From Rhodanobacter denitrificans (GTDB lineage Bacteria; Pseudomonadota; Gammaproteobacteria; Xanthomonadales; Rhodanobacteraceae): a stretch of DNA of 64,000 bases. Where the stretch lies: the NCBI RefSeq assembly GCF_000230695.2, contig NC_020541.1, forward strand, positions 930,001 through 994,000, in the 5' to 3' direction. Positions 54,475-61,797 of this stretch are shown here, piece after piece; the stretch's first letter is position 1, and the number at the start of each line of letters is the position of its first letter. Below the pieces are notes generated by a model that did not search any database, was not told the origin of the DNA, and saw only the letters and a program-made list of their open reading frames with translations. The position numbers and the translations under genes were made by a program.

Positions 54475-55497
54475 ATGGATAGCAGGGTCAACGCAATCAC
54501 GTTTCGTGTGGGGGCTTTCCGCCGGCGCATCGCGTGGGTGTTTGCCCTGCAGTTCCTGATCGTGGCGATCGTCTGCGTCCTGGGCATCTACAACGTGGCG
54601 CACACCGCGGTGGTGATCGCGGTGATCGTGCTCACCACCGCGCTGGCCTGGCTTGCCATGCGGCGCGAATGGCGTCCGGTGCGTGCGCTGGCCCGGGTGG
54701 TGAGCCGTTGGGATGGCCAGTTGCTGGATCCGGAGTCGCTGCACCTGGAGCAATTGTCCGCCCATGCCGATGCCGACGTGGCGTCGCTGGCGCGGGGGCT
54801 GCACGGTTTCGCCACGCGCCTGGCCAGCTACAACCAGCGCGAGCGCAATTTCACCCGCGACGCCAGCCATGAGCTGCGCAGTCCGCTCACGGTGATCAAG
54901 ATGTCGGTGGACATGCTGGCCGAGGAGGAAGGCCTCAGCGAATTCGGCCTGCGCTCGGTGCGCCGGATCAAGCGCGCCACCCGCGAGATGGAGGTCCTGG
55001 TGGATGCGCTGCTGATCCTCGCGCGCGAGACGGGCAGCGCTGCCGACGAGCAGTGCTTCGTCGTCAACGACGCGTTGCACAGGGAGCTGGACTTCGCCCG
55101 CGAGCTGCTGGTCGGTCGGCCGATCGAACTGCTGCTGGAGGAGCCGGCGCGCTTCGCGCTGCAAGGTTCGCCGCAGGCATTCTCGGTGTTGTGCTGGCAG
55201 TTGATCCGCAATGCCTGCCAGCAGACCGAGCAGGGCAGCGTGGTGGTCAGCGTGCTGCCCGGCAGCATCAGCGTGCGTAACCGGATCACTTCGCAGGCGC
55301 CCGGCAGCGGCTACCCGGTTCGCGCCCGGGGTGCCGACCGGCACGGCTTCGAACTGGCCATAGCGCAGCGCATCAGCGAACGCTTCGCCTGGCCACTGGA
55401 GCTGCAGGCGGGCCAGGGTCAGGAAAACATCGCCCGCATCCGCTTCCCGCATCCGCTGCCGGCCGACGTGCCGGAGCGGAGTTTCAGCGAATCGTAG
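54475..55497 (+). CDS. Histidine kinase with degenerate ATP-binding motifs
   Basis: Membrane kinase of 340 residues with two membrane segments (near residues 18-42 and 44-60), and no sizeable periplasmic domain. The phosphoacceptor is His132 in ASHELRSPLTVIKMS. The N box resembles LIRNACQQT. The expected G1 Asp-x-Gly-x-Gly is not seen; the sequence there is ISVRNRITSQAPGSGYP, and the G2 region is weak (RHGFELAIAQRI). It may be a low-activity kinase or depend on a partner. The stop codon lies within a REP-like repeat. Confidence 0.8.
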   Translation: MDSRVNAITFRVGAFRRRIAWVFALQFLIVAIVCVLGIYNVAHTAVVIAVIVLTTALAWLAMRREWRPVRALARVVSRWDGQLLDPESLHLEQLSAHADADVASLARGLHGFATRLASYNQRERNFTRDASHELRSPLTVIKMSVDMLAEEEGLSEFGLRSVRRIKRATREMEVLVDALLILARETGSAADEQCFVVNDALHRELDFARELLVGRPIELLLEEPARFALQGSPQAFSVLCWQLIRNACQQTEQGSVVVSVLPGSISVRNRITSQAPGSGYPVRARGADRHGFELAIAQRISERFAWPLELQAGQGQENIARIRFPHPLPADVPERSFSES

Positions 55498-55516
55498 GAG
55501 CGCAGCTTGTGCGCCG
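55494..55516. repeat. REP-like half element overlapping a stop codon
   Basis: The core GTAGGAGCGCAGCTTGTGCG and flanking bases resemble one arm of the REP-like palindrome at 60101-60172 (GTAGGAGC followed by a stem). It includes the kinase stop codon TAG at 55495-55497. The internal part GCGCAGCTTGTGCGC can fold into a small hairpin. Confidence 0.6.
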
Positions 55517-55536
55517 GGTGCGCTACTGCACCGGCG

Positions 55537-56892
55537 TCAACCGGTCGGCAGCGCCACCGCGAAGGTGCAGCCGGTCTTCGCCTTCACTTCGTCCAGCGTC
55601 ACGCCGTCGTTGAGCTCGATCAGGGTCAGACCCTTGCCTTTCTCCACGGAGAACACGCACAGGTCGGTGATGATCAGGTCCACCACCTGCTTGCCGGTGA
55701 GCGGCAGGTCGCACTGGCTCTTGATCTTCGGCGAGCCGTCCTTCGCGGTATGCTCCATCAGCACCACCACGCGCTTGACGCCGCTGACCAGATCCATCGC
55801 GCCGCCCGGACCCTTGACCATCTTGCCCGGCACCATCCAGTTGGCCAGGTCGCCGGTGCAGGACACTTCCAGCCCGCCGAGAATCGACAGGTCGATGTGG
55901 CCGCCGCGGATCATCGCGAACGACTCCGCGCTGGAGAAGAAGCTGGAGCCGGGCAACGTGGTGATGGTCTGTTTGCCGGCGTTGATCAGATCGGGATCGA
56001 GCTGGTCTTCGGTCGGGAACGGGCCGATGCCGAGCAGGCCGTTTTCCGACTGCAGGGTGACGCTGACCCCATCGGGGATGTAGTTCGCCACCATGGTCGG
56101 GATGCCGATGCCGAGGTTCACGTAGAAGCCGTCGCGCAGTTCCTTCGCGGCGCGCCTGGCCATCGCCACGCGGATCGGGCTTTCCTTGCCGCCGGCCACG
56201 CCGGCGATGGTGCGGAACTCGATGCGCTTCTCGTACTTCGCGCCCTGCACGATGCGGTCGACGTAGATGCCCGGCACGTGGATGTTGTTCGGGTCCAGCT
56301 CGCCCACTGGCACCAGGTGCTCCACCTCGGCCACGCAGACCTTGCCGCAGGTGGCGATCATCGGGTTGAAGTTGCGCGCGGTTTCGCGGAACACCAGGTT
56401 GCCGTGCGCATCGCCCTTCCAGGCCTTGACGATCGACAAGTCGGCGGTGATGGATTCCTCCAGCACGTATTCCTTGCCGTTGAAGACCTTGGTTTCCTTG
56501 CCCTCGGCCAGCTTGGTGCCGAACGCGGTACGCGTGTAGAAGCCGGGAATGCCGGCGCCGCCGGCGCGCAGCTTCTCGGCCAACGTGCCCTGCGGGGTCA
56601 GGTGCAATTCGAGTTCGCCGGCCAGCACCTGGCGCTCGAACTCCTTGTTCTCGCCGACGTAGGAGGCGTACACGCGCTTGACCTGGTGCGTCTTCAAGAG
56701 CGGGCCCATGCCGAAGTCGTCCACGCCGGCGTTGTTGCCGACGATGGTCAGGCCCTTGGTGCCGGCTTCCAGCAGCGCGCCGATCAGGTTCTCGGGGATA
56801 CCGCACAGGCCGAAGCCGCCGGCGGCGATCGTCATGCCGTCGCCCAGCAGGCCGTCAAGGGCTTGCGCCGCGCTCGGATAAACCTTGTTCAT
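55537..56892 (-). CDS. Fused 3-oxoacid CoA-transferase, A and B subunits in one chain
   Basis: Single chain of 451 residues. Residues 1-235 match the A subunit: [31 protein letters not shown] and [19 protein letters not shown]. Residues about 247-451 match the B subunit: [32 protein letters not shown] with the catalytic Glu283, and [21 protein letters not shown] linker ([13 protein letters not shown]) joins them. In most bacteria these are separate genes; the fused form resembles mitochondrial SCOT. It transfers CoA between succinyl-CoA and acetoacetate. The start is ATG 56892. Confidence 0.93.
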   Translation of the reverse strand: MNKVYPSAAQALDGLLGDGMTIAAGGFGLCGIPENLIGALLEAGTKGLTIVGNNAGVDDFGMGPLLKTHQVKRVYASYVGENKEFERQVLAGELELHLTPQGTLAEKLRAGGAGIPGFYTRTAFGTKLAEGKETKVFNGKEYVLEESITADLSIVKAWKGDAHGNLVFRETARNFNPMIATCGKVCVAEVEHLVPVGELDPNNIHVPGIYVDRIVQGAKYEKRIEFRTIAGVAGGKESPIRVAMARRAAKELRDGFYVNLGIGIPTMVANYIPDGVSVTLQSENGLLGIGPFPTEDQLDPDLINAGKQTITTLPGSSFFSSAESFAMIRGGHIDLSILGGLEVSCTGDLANWMVPGKMVKGPGGAMDLVSGVKRVVVLMEHTAKDGSPKIKSQCDLPLTGKQVVDLIITDLCVFSVEKGKGLTLIELNDGVTLDEVKAKTGCTFAVALPTG

Positions 56893-57011
56893 CGCTGTGC
56901 CTTCCTCAGGGAGAGTCAGCTGCCAAGGATACGACGGTTTGGCCCGAGCCGGCCTTGTACCAAGGTCGCAAGCCCGCCAGTGCGACCGCCTGTCCGGGCT
57001 TGACGGCATCA

Positions 57012-57050
57012 TTTACGCGTGTAAACATTACAATCACTTACACGTGTAAA
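57012..57050. promoter_or_regulatory. Two BlaI/MecI-type operator palindromes
   Basis: Two related palindromes, TTTACGCGTGTAAA (57012-57025) and TTACACGTGTAAA (57038-57050), have centres 25 bases apart, close to two and a half helical turns. They share the TACAxxTGTA-like dyad of BlaI/MecI repressors, are just upstream of the BlaI-like gene at 57060, and about 120-160 bases upstream of the CoA-transferase start on the other strand. They probably mediate autorepression. Confidence 0.85.
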
Positions 57051-57059
57051 CGGTGACCC

Positions 57060-57431
57060 ATGGCGATCAGCGAAGCCGAGGCGGTGGTGATGGACGTGCT
57101 GTGGCGCGAGGCGCCGCGCACGGCCGAGGAGATCCTGGCCGAAGTCGGTCCGACACAGCGCTGGCAGGAAGGCACGGTGAAGTCCCTGCTCAACCGCCTG
57201 CTCCGGAAGAAGGCCGTGCATGCCGAGCGCGACGGTCGCCGTTACCTCTACACGCCGCTGCTGACGCGCGAGCAGTACGTGCAGCAGGAGAGCAAGGGCC
57301 TGCTCGACCGCCTGTTCGGCGGCCGCGTGGCGCCGCTGGTGGCGCACTTCTCCGAGCAGCGCAAGCTGTCGAAAAAGGACATCGCCGAACTGCGCAAGCT
57401 GCTCAAGGAGCTCGACGATGAGCAGTGTTGA
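57060..57431 (+). CDS. BlaI/MecI/CopY family transcriptional repressor
   Basis: Winged-helix repressor of 123 residues: ISEAEAVVMDVLWREAPRTAEEIL, WQEGTVKSLLNRLLRKKAVHAERDGRRYLYTPLLTREQYV, with the recognition helix around TVKSLLNRLLRK, and a C-terminal dimerisation helix bundle (SKKDIAELRKLLKEL). Such repressors bind TACA-NN-TGTA dyads and are inactivated by proteolysis through a partner BlaR protease. Two matching palindromes lie directly upstream. The stop overlaps the BlaR-like gene. Confidence 0.93.
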   Translation: MAISEAEAVVMDVLWREAPRTAEEILAEVGPTQRWQEGTVKSLLNRLLRKKAVHAERDGRRYLYTPLLTREQYVQQESKGLLDRLFGGRVAPLVAHFSEQRKLSKKDIAELRKLLKELDDEQC

Positions 57432-58983
57432 GCTGACCGGAATCGACTGGCTCGGACGCGGCTGGCTGCTGATCCTCGCCTTCACCGCCGCCGCGCTGAT
57501 GGCGGCCGCGCTGCGCCGGCCATGCCGCCGTCTGTTCGGCGCCGAGCGCGCGTTCCAGCTGTGGCTGCTACCGCCGCTGGCGCTGCTGGCCAGCCAGCTG
57601 CCGCATGCGACAGCAGCACCGGCCGTGATGTTGTCGCCGGTGGTGGTTGCGATCACCTCGGCAGCGACCGCGTTGCCGGTGTACGCCGCTGGACCGAGTG
57701 CGACCGACTGGCGCGTGTGGACCATGCTGCTGTGGCTGTTGGGCAGCATGGCCAGCCTGTTGCAAGCCGTTCTCGCGCAGGCGCGTTACCGCATGCGGCT
57801 GTGTGGCGCCACGAGCGTTGTCGATGCGCAGTCGCGCTGGCCAGTGCTGCGTGCGCCCGGTGCGGATGTCGGTCCCGCCCTGATCGGCGCCTGGCACGCG
57901 CGCATCGTGCTGCCGGCGGATTTCGAGCAGCGCTACGACGCTGGCGAACGCGCGTTGATCCTGGCCCACGAGACCGCCCATGCGCGCCGCGGCGACGGCT
58001 GGTGGTGCCTGCTCGCGCGAGTCCTTGCTGCGCTGTTCTGGTTCCACCCGTTGGCATGGTGGGCACTGGCCGCGCTGCGTCACGACCAGGAACTGGCCTG
58101 CGACGCCGCCGTGCTGCGCGAGCACGGCGTACAACGGCGCAGCTATGCGAATGCGATGTTGAAGACCCAGTCGGCTGCGTTCGCGCTGCCGGTGGGGTGC
58201 ACGTGGTCCCCTCGCCATCCACTCACGGAGCGTATTGCCATGTTGAAACTGCCTTCACCGAACCGTTGGCGTCGGAACACCGGAATGATCGCCGGCATTG
58301 CCGTCGCCATCGTGGTGGCCGGCTCGGTCTATGCCGCCAGTGCGCCGCAAGGAGAGCGCCCGGCGTGGAAAGTCCGGGCAGACCATGCGACCTGGAAGGT
58401 CCGGGGTCAGGAGTATCAGTTGGACATGCAAGTCGAACTTTCAACCGACGCTGGTCACGAGCGTCATGCGGAAAATGTGGCCCTGGCGCTGTGCATGGCG
58501 CCGGGCAAGGCAGCGATGGCAAGCGTGGGGACCCTGAGGGTGGAAGCGACCACCGTGCCCGCCGGCGATCGGCAGGTGCGTATCGACCTTGCCGTGGGCA
58601 ATACAGGTGAGTCGCCGCTTGCGCATAGCCAGCTGCTTGGCGCGCTTGGTCATAAATTGCACGCCGCCGGTACGGGGGGCGACGGCAAGCATGCGTATGT
58701 CATCGACGTCACGCCGCAGGCTGGCTGCCCCGCACGGGCGGTTGCCGAAGCTTCCCCGGTCAAGGTCACCGGGCACGTCACGAACAGCACGGCGCGTGCC
58801 GTGGCGGAATCGATAGCGGCGAAGGCGGGCTGGACGCTCGCCAACCCGGAGGCGCTGGGCCATGCTCCGGTCACGTTGTCGTTCAACGACATGCCTGCGG
58901 GCACGGCGATGCAACGGGTGGCCGACCTTGCCGGCATGAAGCTGGTGCTGGATGGCGAGCGGGTGCGCTTCACGCCCAGGTGA
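57418..58983 (+). CDS. BlaR1-like M56 metalloprotease with a C-terminal STN-like domain
   Basis: Membrane protein of 521 residues with about four membrane segments in the first 300 residues. The M56 zinc site is HETAH at 184-188, and the later Glu is Glu225 in RHDQELACDAAVLREHG. The C-terminal region after a last membrane segment (GIAVAIVVAGSVYAA) is periplasmic. It has no penicillin-binding domain; instead its last 75 residues (VKVTGHVTNSTARAVAESIAAKAGW to LVLDGERVRFTPR) look like an STN (secretin/TonB short N-terminal) domain. It overlaps the BlaI gene and likely cleaves it. Confidence 0.85.
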   Translation: MSSVELTGIDWLGRGWLLILAFTAAALMAAALRRPCRRLFGAERAFQLWLLPPLALLASQLPHATAAPAVMLSPVVVAITSAATALPVYAAGPSATDWRVWTMLLWLLGSMASLLQAVLAQARYRMRLCGATSVVDAQSRWPVLRAPGADVGPALIGAWHARIVLPADFEQRYDAGERALILAHETAHARRGDGWWCLLARVLAALFWFHPLAWWALAALRHDQELACDAAVLREHGVQRRSYANAMLKTQSAAFALPVGCTWSPRHPLTERIAMLKLPSPNRWRRNTGMIAGIAVAIVVAGSVYAASAPQGERPAWKVRADHATWKVRGQEYQLDMQVELSTDAGHERHAENVALALCMAPGKAAMASVGTLRVEATTVPAGDRQVRIDLAVGNTGESPLAHSQLLGALGHKLHAAGTGGDGKHAYVIDVTPQAGCPARAVAEASPVKVTGHVTNSTARAVAESIAAKAGWTLANPEALGHAPVTLSFNDMPAGTAMQRVADLAGMKLVLDGERVRFTPR

Positions 58984-59031
58984 CCAACCGCGTCCCGGTA
59001 TACTCATGCCGTTGTCCGGGAGAACGCCCAC

Positions 59032-60078
59032 GTGAGACCGCACCATCTGTTCCTTGCCCTGGCCACCCTCGGAATCACCGGCATGAGCCACGCCGCCGTT
59101 TCACCCGTGCTGGTGATCCATGGCGGCGCCGGCGTGATCAAGCGCGACATGACGCCGGCGCAGGAGCAGGCGGTGCGCACGGCGATGGCCCACGCGCTGC
59201 AGGATGGCTACGCCCGGCTCAAGGCGGGCGGCAGCGCGCTGGACGCGGTGGCCGCGGCGATCACCGTGCTGGAGGACGATCCGAACTTCAACGCCGGCAA
59301 GGGCGCGGTGTTCACCCATGACGGCAGCAACGAGCTGGACGCGGCGATCATGGACGGCAACACGCTGCGTGCCGGCGCGGTGGCCGGGGTCGAACACGTG
59401 AAGAACCCGATCCTGCTGGCGCGCGCGGTGATGGAGCAGTCGCCGCACGTGATGCTGTCCGGCACGGGCGCCGAAGCCTTCGCGAAGGAGCACGGCATCG
59501 CCCTGGTCGATTCGTCGTACTTCCGCACCGAAGCGCGCTGGCAGCAGTTGCAAAAGGCGTTGAAGGAGGACGCCGCGAAGCAGCCGCACGCGGACGTCGA
59601 GACGGCCAAGCACTTCGGCACGGTCGGCGCGGTGGCACTGGACGCGCAGGGCCGCCTCGCTGCCGGCACCTCCACCGGCGGGATGACCGACAAGCGCTGG
59701 GGCCGCATCGGCGACTCGCCGATCATCGGCGCCGGAACCTACGCCAACAGCGGCTGCGCCGTGTCCGGCACCGGCTGGGGCGAGTTCTACATCCGCACGG
59801 TGGCCGCGCACCAGATCTGCATGAAGGTCACCCAGATGCGCGTGCCGCTGAAGCGCGCCGCCGCCGAGGTGATCAACCAGGAAATCCCCTCGATGGGCGG
59901 CAACGGCGGCGCGATCGCGCTGGATGCGCAAGGCCACATCTCGATCCCGTTCAACACCGACGGCATGTACCGCGGCTGGATCGGCGCCGACGGCGTGCCG
60001 CACGTGGCGCTCTACGGCGACGAGGACGACGGCACCGCGGAGTTGCCGGCGCCGGCCGACAGCGTCGCGCAGCCGTAG
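59032..60078 (+). CDS. Secreted isoaspartyl peptidase/L-asparaginase (Ntn hydrolase)
   Basis: Protein of 348 residues with a signal peptide (MRPHHLFLALATLGITGMSHAA) and a type III asparaginase fold: VLVIHGGAGVIKRDMT, GGSALDAVAAAITVLEDDPNFNAGKGAVF, then autocleavage site HFGTVGAVALD with nucleophile Thr197, STGGMTDKRWGRIGDSPIIGAGTYA and GGNGGAIALDAQGH. It probably removes isoaspartyl or beta-aspartyl linkages in peptides in the periplasm. It begins with GTG at 59032 after GGGAGAA and lies 48 bases after the BlaR-like stop, so it may be under the same operator. Confidence 0.93.
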   Translation: MRPHHLFLALATLGITGMSHAAVSPVLVIHGGAGVIKRDMTPAQEQAVRTAMAHALQDGYARLKAGGSALDAVAAAITVLEDDPNFNAGKGAVFTHDGSNELDAAIMDGNTLRAGAVAGVEHVKNPILLARAVMEQSPHVMLSGTGAEAFAKEHGIALVDSSYFRTEARWQQLQKALKEDAAKQPHADVETAKHFGTVGAVALDAQGRLAAGTSTGGMTDKRWGRIGDSPIIGAGTYANSGCAVSGTGWGEFYIRTVAAHQICMKVTQMRVPLKRAAAEVINQEIPSMGGNGGAIALDAQGHISIPFNTDGMYRGWIGADGVPHVALYGDEDDGTAELPAPADSVAQP

Positions 60079-60100
60079 GTCGCACCACCGCCGCTGTTGC

Positions 60101-60172
60101 CGTAGGAGCCCGCTTGCGGGCGATGCTCTTTCGGGATTCGGGAAGGCATCGCCCGCAAGCGGGCTCCTACGG
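60101..60172. repeat. REP-like inverted repeat (GTAGGAGC family)
   Basis: A perfect-looking pair of arms, CGTAGGAGCCCGCTTGCGGG plus six more bases (60101-60126) and its reverse complement (60145-60171), with an 18-base loop. It lies between the convergent peptidase stop (60078) and the thioredoxin-like gene stop (60167), overlapping the latter's end. Such elements are common in Pseudomonas and Xanthomonas and can act as terminators. Confidence 0.9.
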
Positions 60173-60625
60173 AAGCTTGCGCAGCTGCGCGGGTGTCAGC
60201 GCGCCGCTGAGGCCGCGGCGGCTGCCGTCGGCGCGGATCACCAGCATGCGCGGCGTCTCGCCGCCCCAGTGCGGGTCGAGCAGGAAGTTGGTGCGTTCGG
60301 GCGAGGCTTCGGCGTAGGCGCGCGCGGGATAGCCGTCCATTTTCATGCTGCGCAAGCGTGCCTCGATCGTCTGGCGCAGCTCGATGCTGTCCGTCGTCAC
60401 GGTGACCAGTTCGATGTTGCCAGGATCGGCGCGTTGAACCCTGGCCAGCGCCTCGAGGTTCGGCTCGCAGTAGGCGCAGTCGAGCGACCACAGCGCGAGG
60501 ATGCGCGCGCCGCGCGCCGGCGGCTGCAGCAGCACGGGAACGTCGGCGGCGGCCAGCGGCTGCAGCGAGCCGGCGCTGGCCAGCGCCGGCAACCACAGGG
60601 CGAAGGCGAGCAGCAGGCGTTTCAT
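60167..60625 (-). CDS. Periplasmic thioredoxin-like protein
   Basis: Protein of 152 residues with a signal peptide (MKRLLLAFALWLPALASAG). The redox motif is CAYC at residues 50-53 in ALWSLDCAYCEPNLEAL, followed by the helix and the cis-Pro segment near residue 125 in GGETPRMLVIRADG. It belongs to the TlpA/ResA-like thioredoxin class. The start overlaps the propeller-gene stop by four bases. It probably maintains cysteines of its operon partner, which is an inference. Its last bases lie inside the REP-like repeat. Confidence 0.88.
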   Translation of the reverse strand: MKRLLLAFALWLPALASAGSLQPLAAADVPVLLQPPARGARILALWSLDCAYCEPNLEALARVQRADPGNIELVTVTTDSIELRQTIEARLRSMKMDGYPARAYAEASPERTNFLLDPHWGGETPRMLVIRADGSRRGLSGALTPAQLRKLP

Positions 60626-61788
60626 TGCGGCAGCTCGACGAGGCGGAAACTGGTGGCGGTGTTCCACGCCACGAACGCGCGGCCCTGTTTCAGCAGCAGC
60701 TGCGGCGAGCCTGCCGCGCCGCTGCTGCGGGCAATTTCGCGGGGCGCGTCGAAGTGCGCGCCGTTGTCGGACGAGCGGCGCAGCATCAGCGCATAGCCGT
60801 CCGCACTTACCTGGTTCCAGGCCACCCACACGATGCGGCCGTGCACGGCCACGTCCGCGTGGCCGGCACCGGCGCCGGCGATCGCCAGCGGATGCTCCGG
60901 CGCGTGGCCGGGATCGAGCTGTCCGTACCAGATCGTGGGCTGGCCCTTGGCTTCGTACCACACGGCGTGGCGGATGCCGTCGGCGCCGATCGCCAGGCCA
61001 GGGCCATGGTGCGGGCAGCCGGCGATCTGCCAGTCGCTGAAGGTGGCACGGGCGGTCTGGCTGGTCTGGCCGTCCGTGCGCAACACGGCATAGGCGTGGT
61101 CGCGGATGTTGTCGCCATAGATGCTGCGGAAGAACGCGGCGACTTCGCCAGTGGGCGTGCGTGCCAGCGCGATGCGGCAGCATTCGCAGCTCTGGTCGAC
61201 GAGCTTGCGCTCGGGCACGAAGCTCTTGCCGCCATCGTCCGACCAGCTGTAGTAGATCGCGGCGCCCAGGTACGGTTTGCCGGCGGCGGTGGCGGCGAGC
61301 AGGTCGCGCTTGTCGATCCAGGCGATCACGAGGCGGCCCTTGCCGTCCACCGCCAGCGCATCGAAGCGGTGGGTGATCTCGGCACGGTCGCGGTGCACGG
61401 TCAGCGGTTCGCTGAAGTGTTCGCCGCGATCCGGCGAGCGGGCGAAGCGCACGAAGCCGGTCCACGGCGCGGCGCGCGGTTGCGACCAGCTTACGTAGAT
61501 TTCGTCGTGCGGGCCGAACGCGAGCTTCGGGCGGTTCTCGCCTTCGGCGTAGATGCGCTCGGCCGCGGCGTTCACCTCGACCGGCGCGCTCAGCGTGCGG
61601 CCGTCGTCGTCGGAATGGCGCAGCCGCACGTGGCCGTCGGCCGCGTCCACCAGCCACAGCCGGCCGTGGCTGTCGAACGCGGCGCTGGCGCCCAGCTCGG
61701 GGCCTTTCGGCATCTCCATGCGCATGCCGTCGTGCGCGAACAGCGCGGGCGACAGCAGGCAGAACAGGGCGATCAGCAGGTAACGCAT
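60622..61788 (-). CDS. Secreted Asp-box beta-propeller protein with conserved-looking cysteine motifs
   Basis: Protein of 388 residues with a signal peptide (MRYLLIALFCLLSPALFA) and a mature His/Met-rich start (HDGMRMEMPKGP). Asp-box (BNR) repeats of the S-x-D-x-G-x-x-F/L type recur (SDDDGRTL near 60, SPDRGEHF near 118, SDDGGKSF near 183, SSDNGAHF later), indicating a sialidase-like propeller. Catalytic sialidase features are not evident. CECC at residues 201-204 and GCPHHGP near 257-263 may bind metal or heme or form disulfides. The gene lies 9 bases after the receptor gene's stop. Confidence 0.8.
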   Translation of the reverse strand: MRYLLIALFCLLSPALFAHDGMRMEMPKGPELGASAAFDSHGRLWLVDAADGHVRLRHSDDDGRTLSAPVEVNAAAERIYAEGENRPKLAFGPHDEIYVSWSQPRAAPWTGFVRFARSPDRGEHFSEPLTVHRDRAEITHRFDALAVDGKGRLVIAWIDKRDLLAATAAGKPYLGAAIYYSWSDDGGKSFVPERKLVDQSCECCRIALARTPTGEVAAFFRSIYGDNIRDHAYAVLRTDGQTSQTARATFSDWQIAGCPHHGPGLAIGADGIRHAVWYEAKGQPTIWYGQLDPGHAPEHPLAIAGAGAGHADVAVHGRIVWVAWNQVSADGYALMLRRSSDNGAHFDAPREIARSSGAAGSPQLLLKQGRAFVAWNTATSFRLVELPQ

Positions 61789-61797
61789 GGTGGTTCC

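Noticed and set aside
60622..61788. Sialidase as function of the propeller protein
   Set aside because: Asp boxes show the fold only. The arginine triad and Tyr/Glu pair of sialidases are not evident, so enzyme activity is not claimed.
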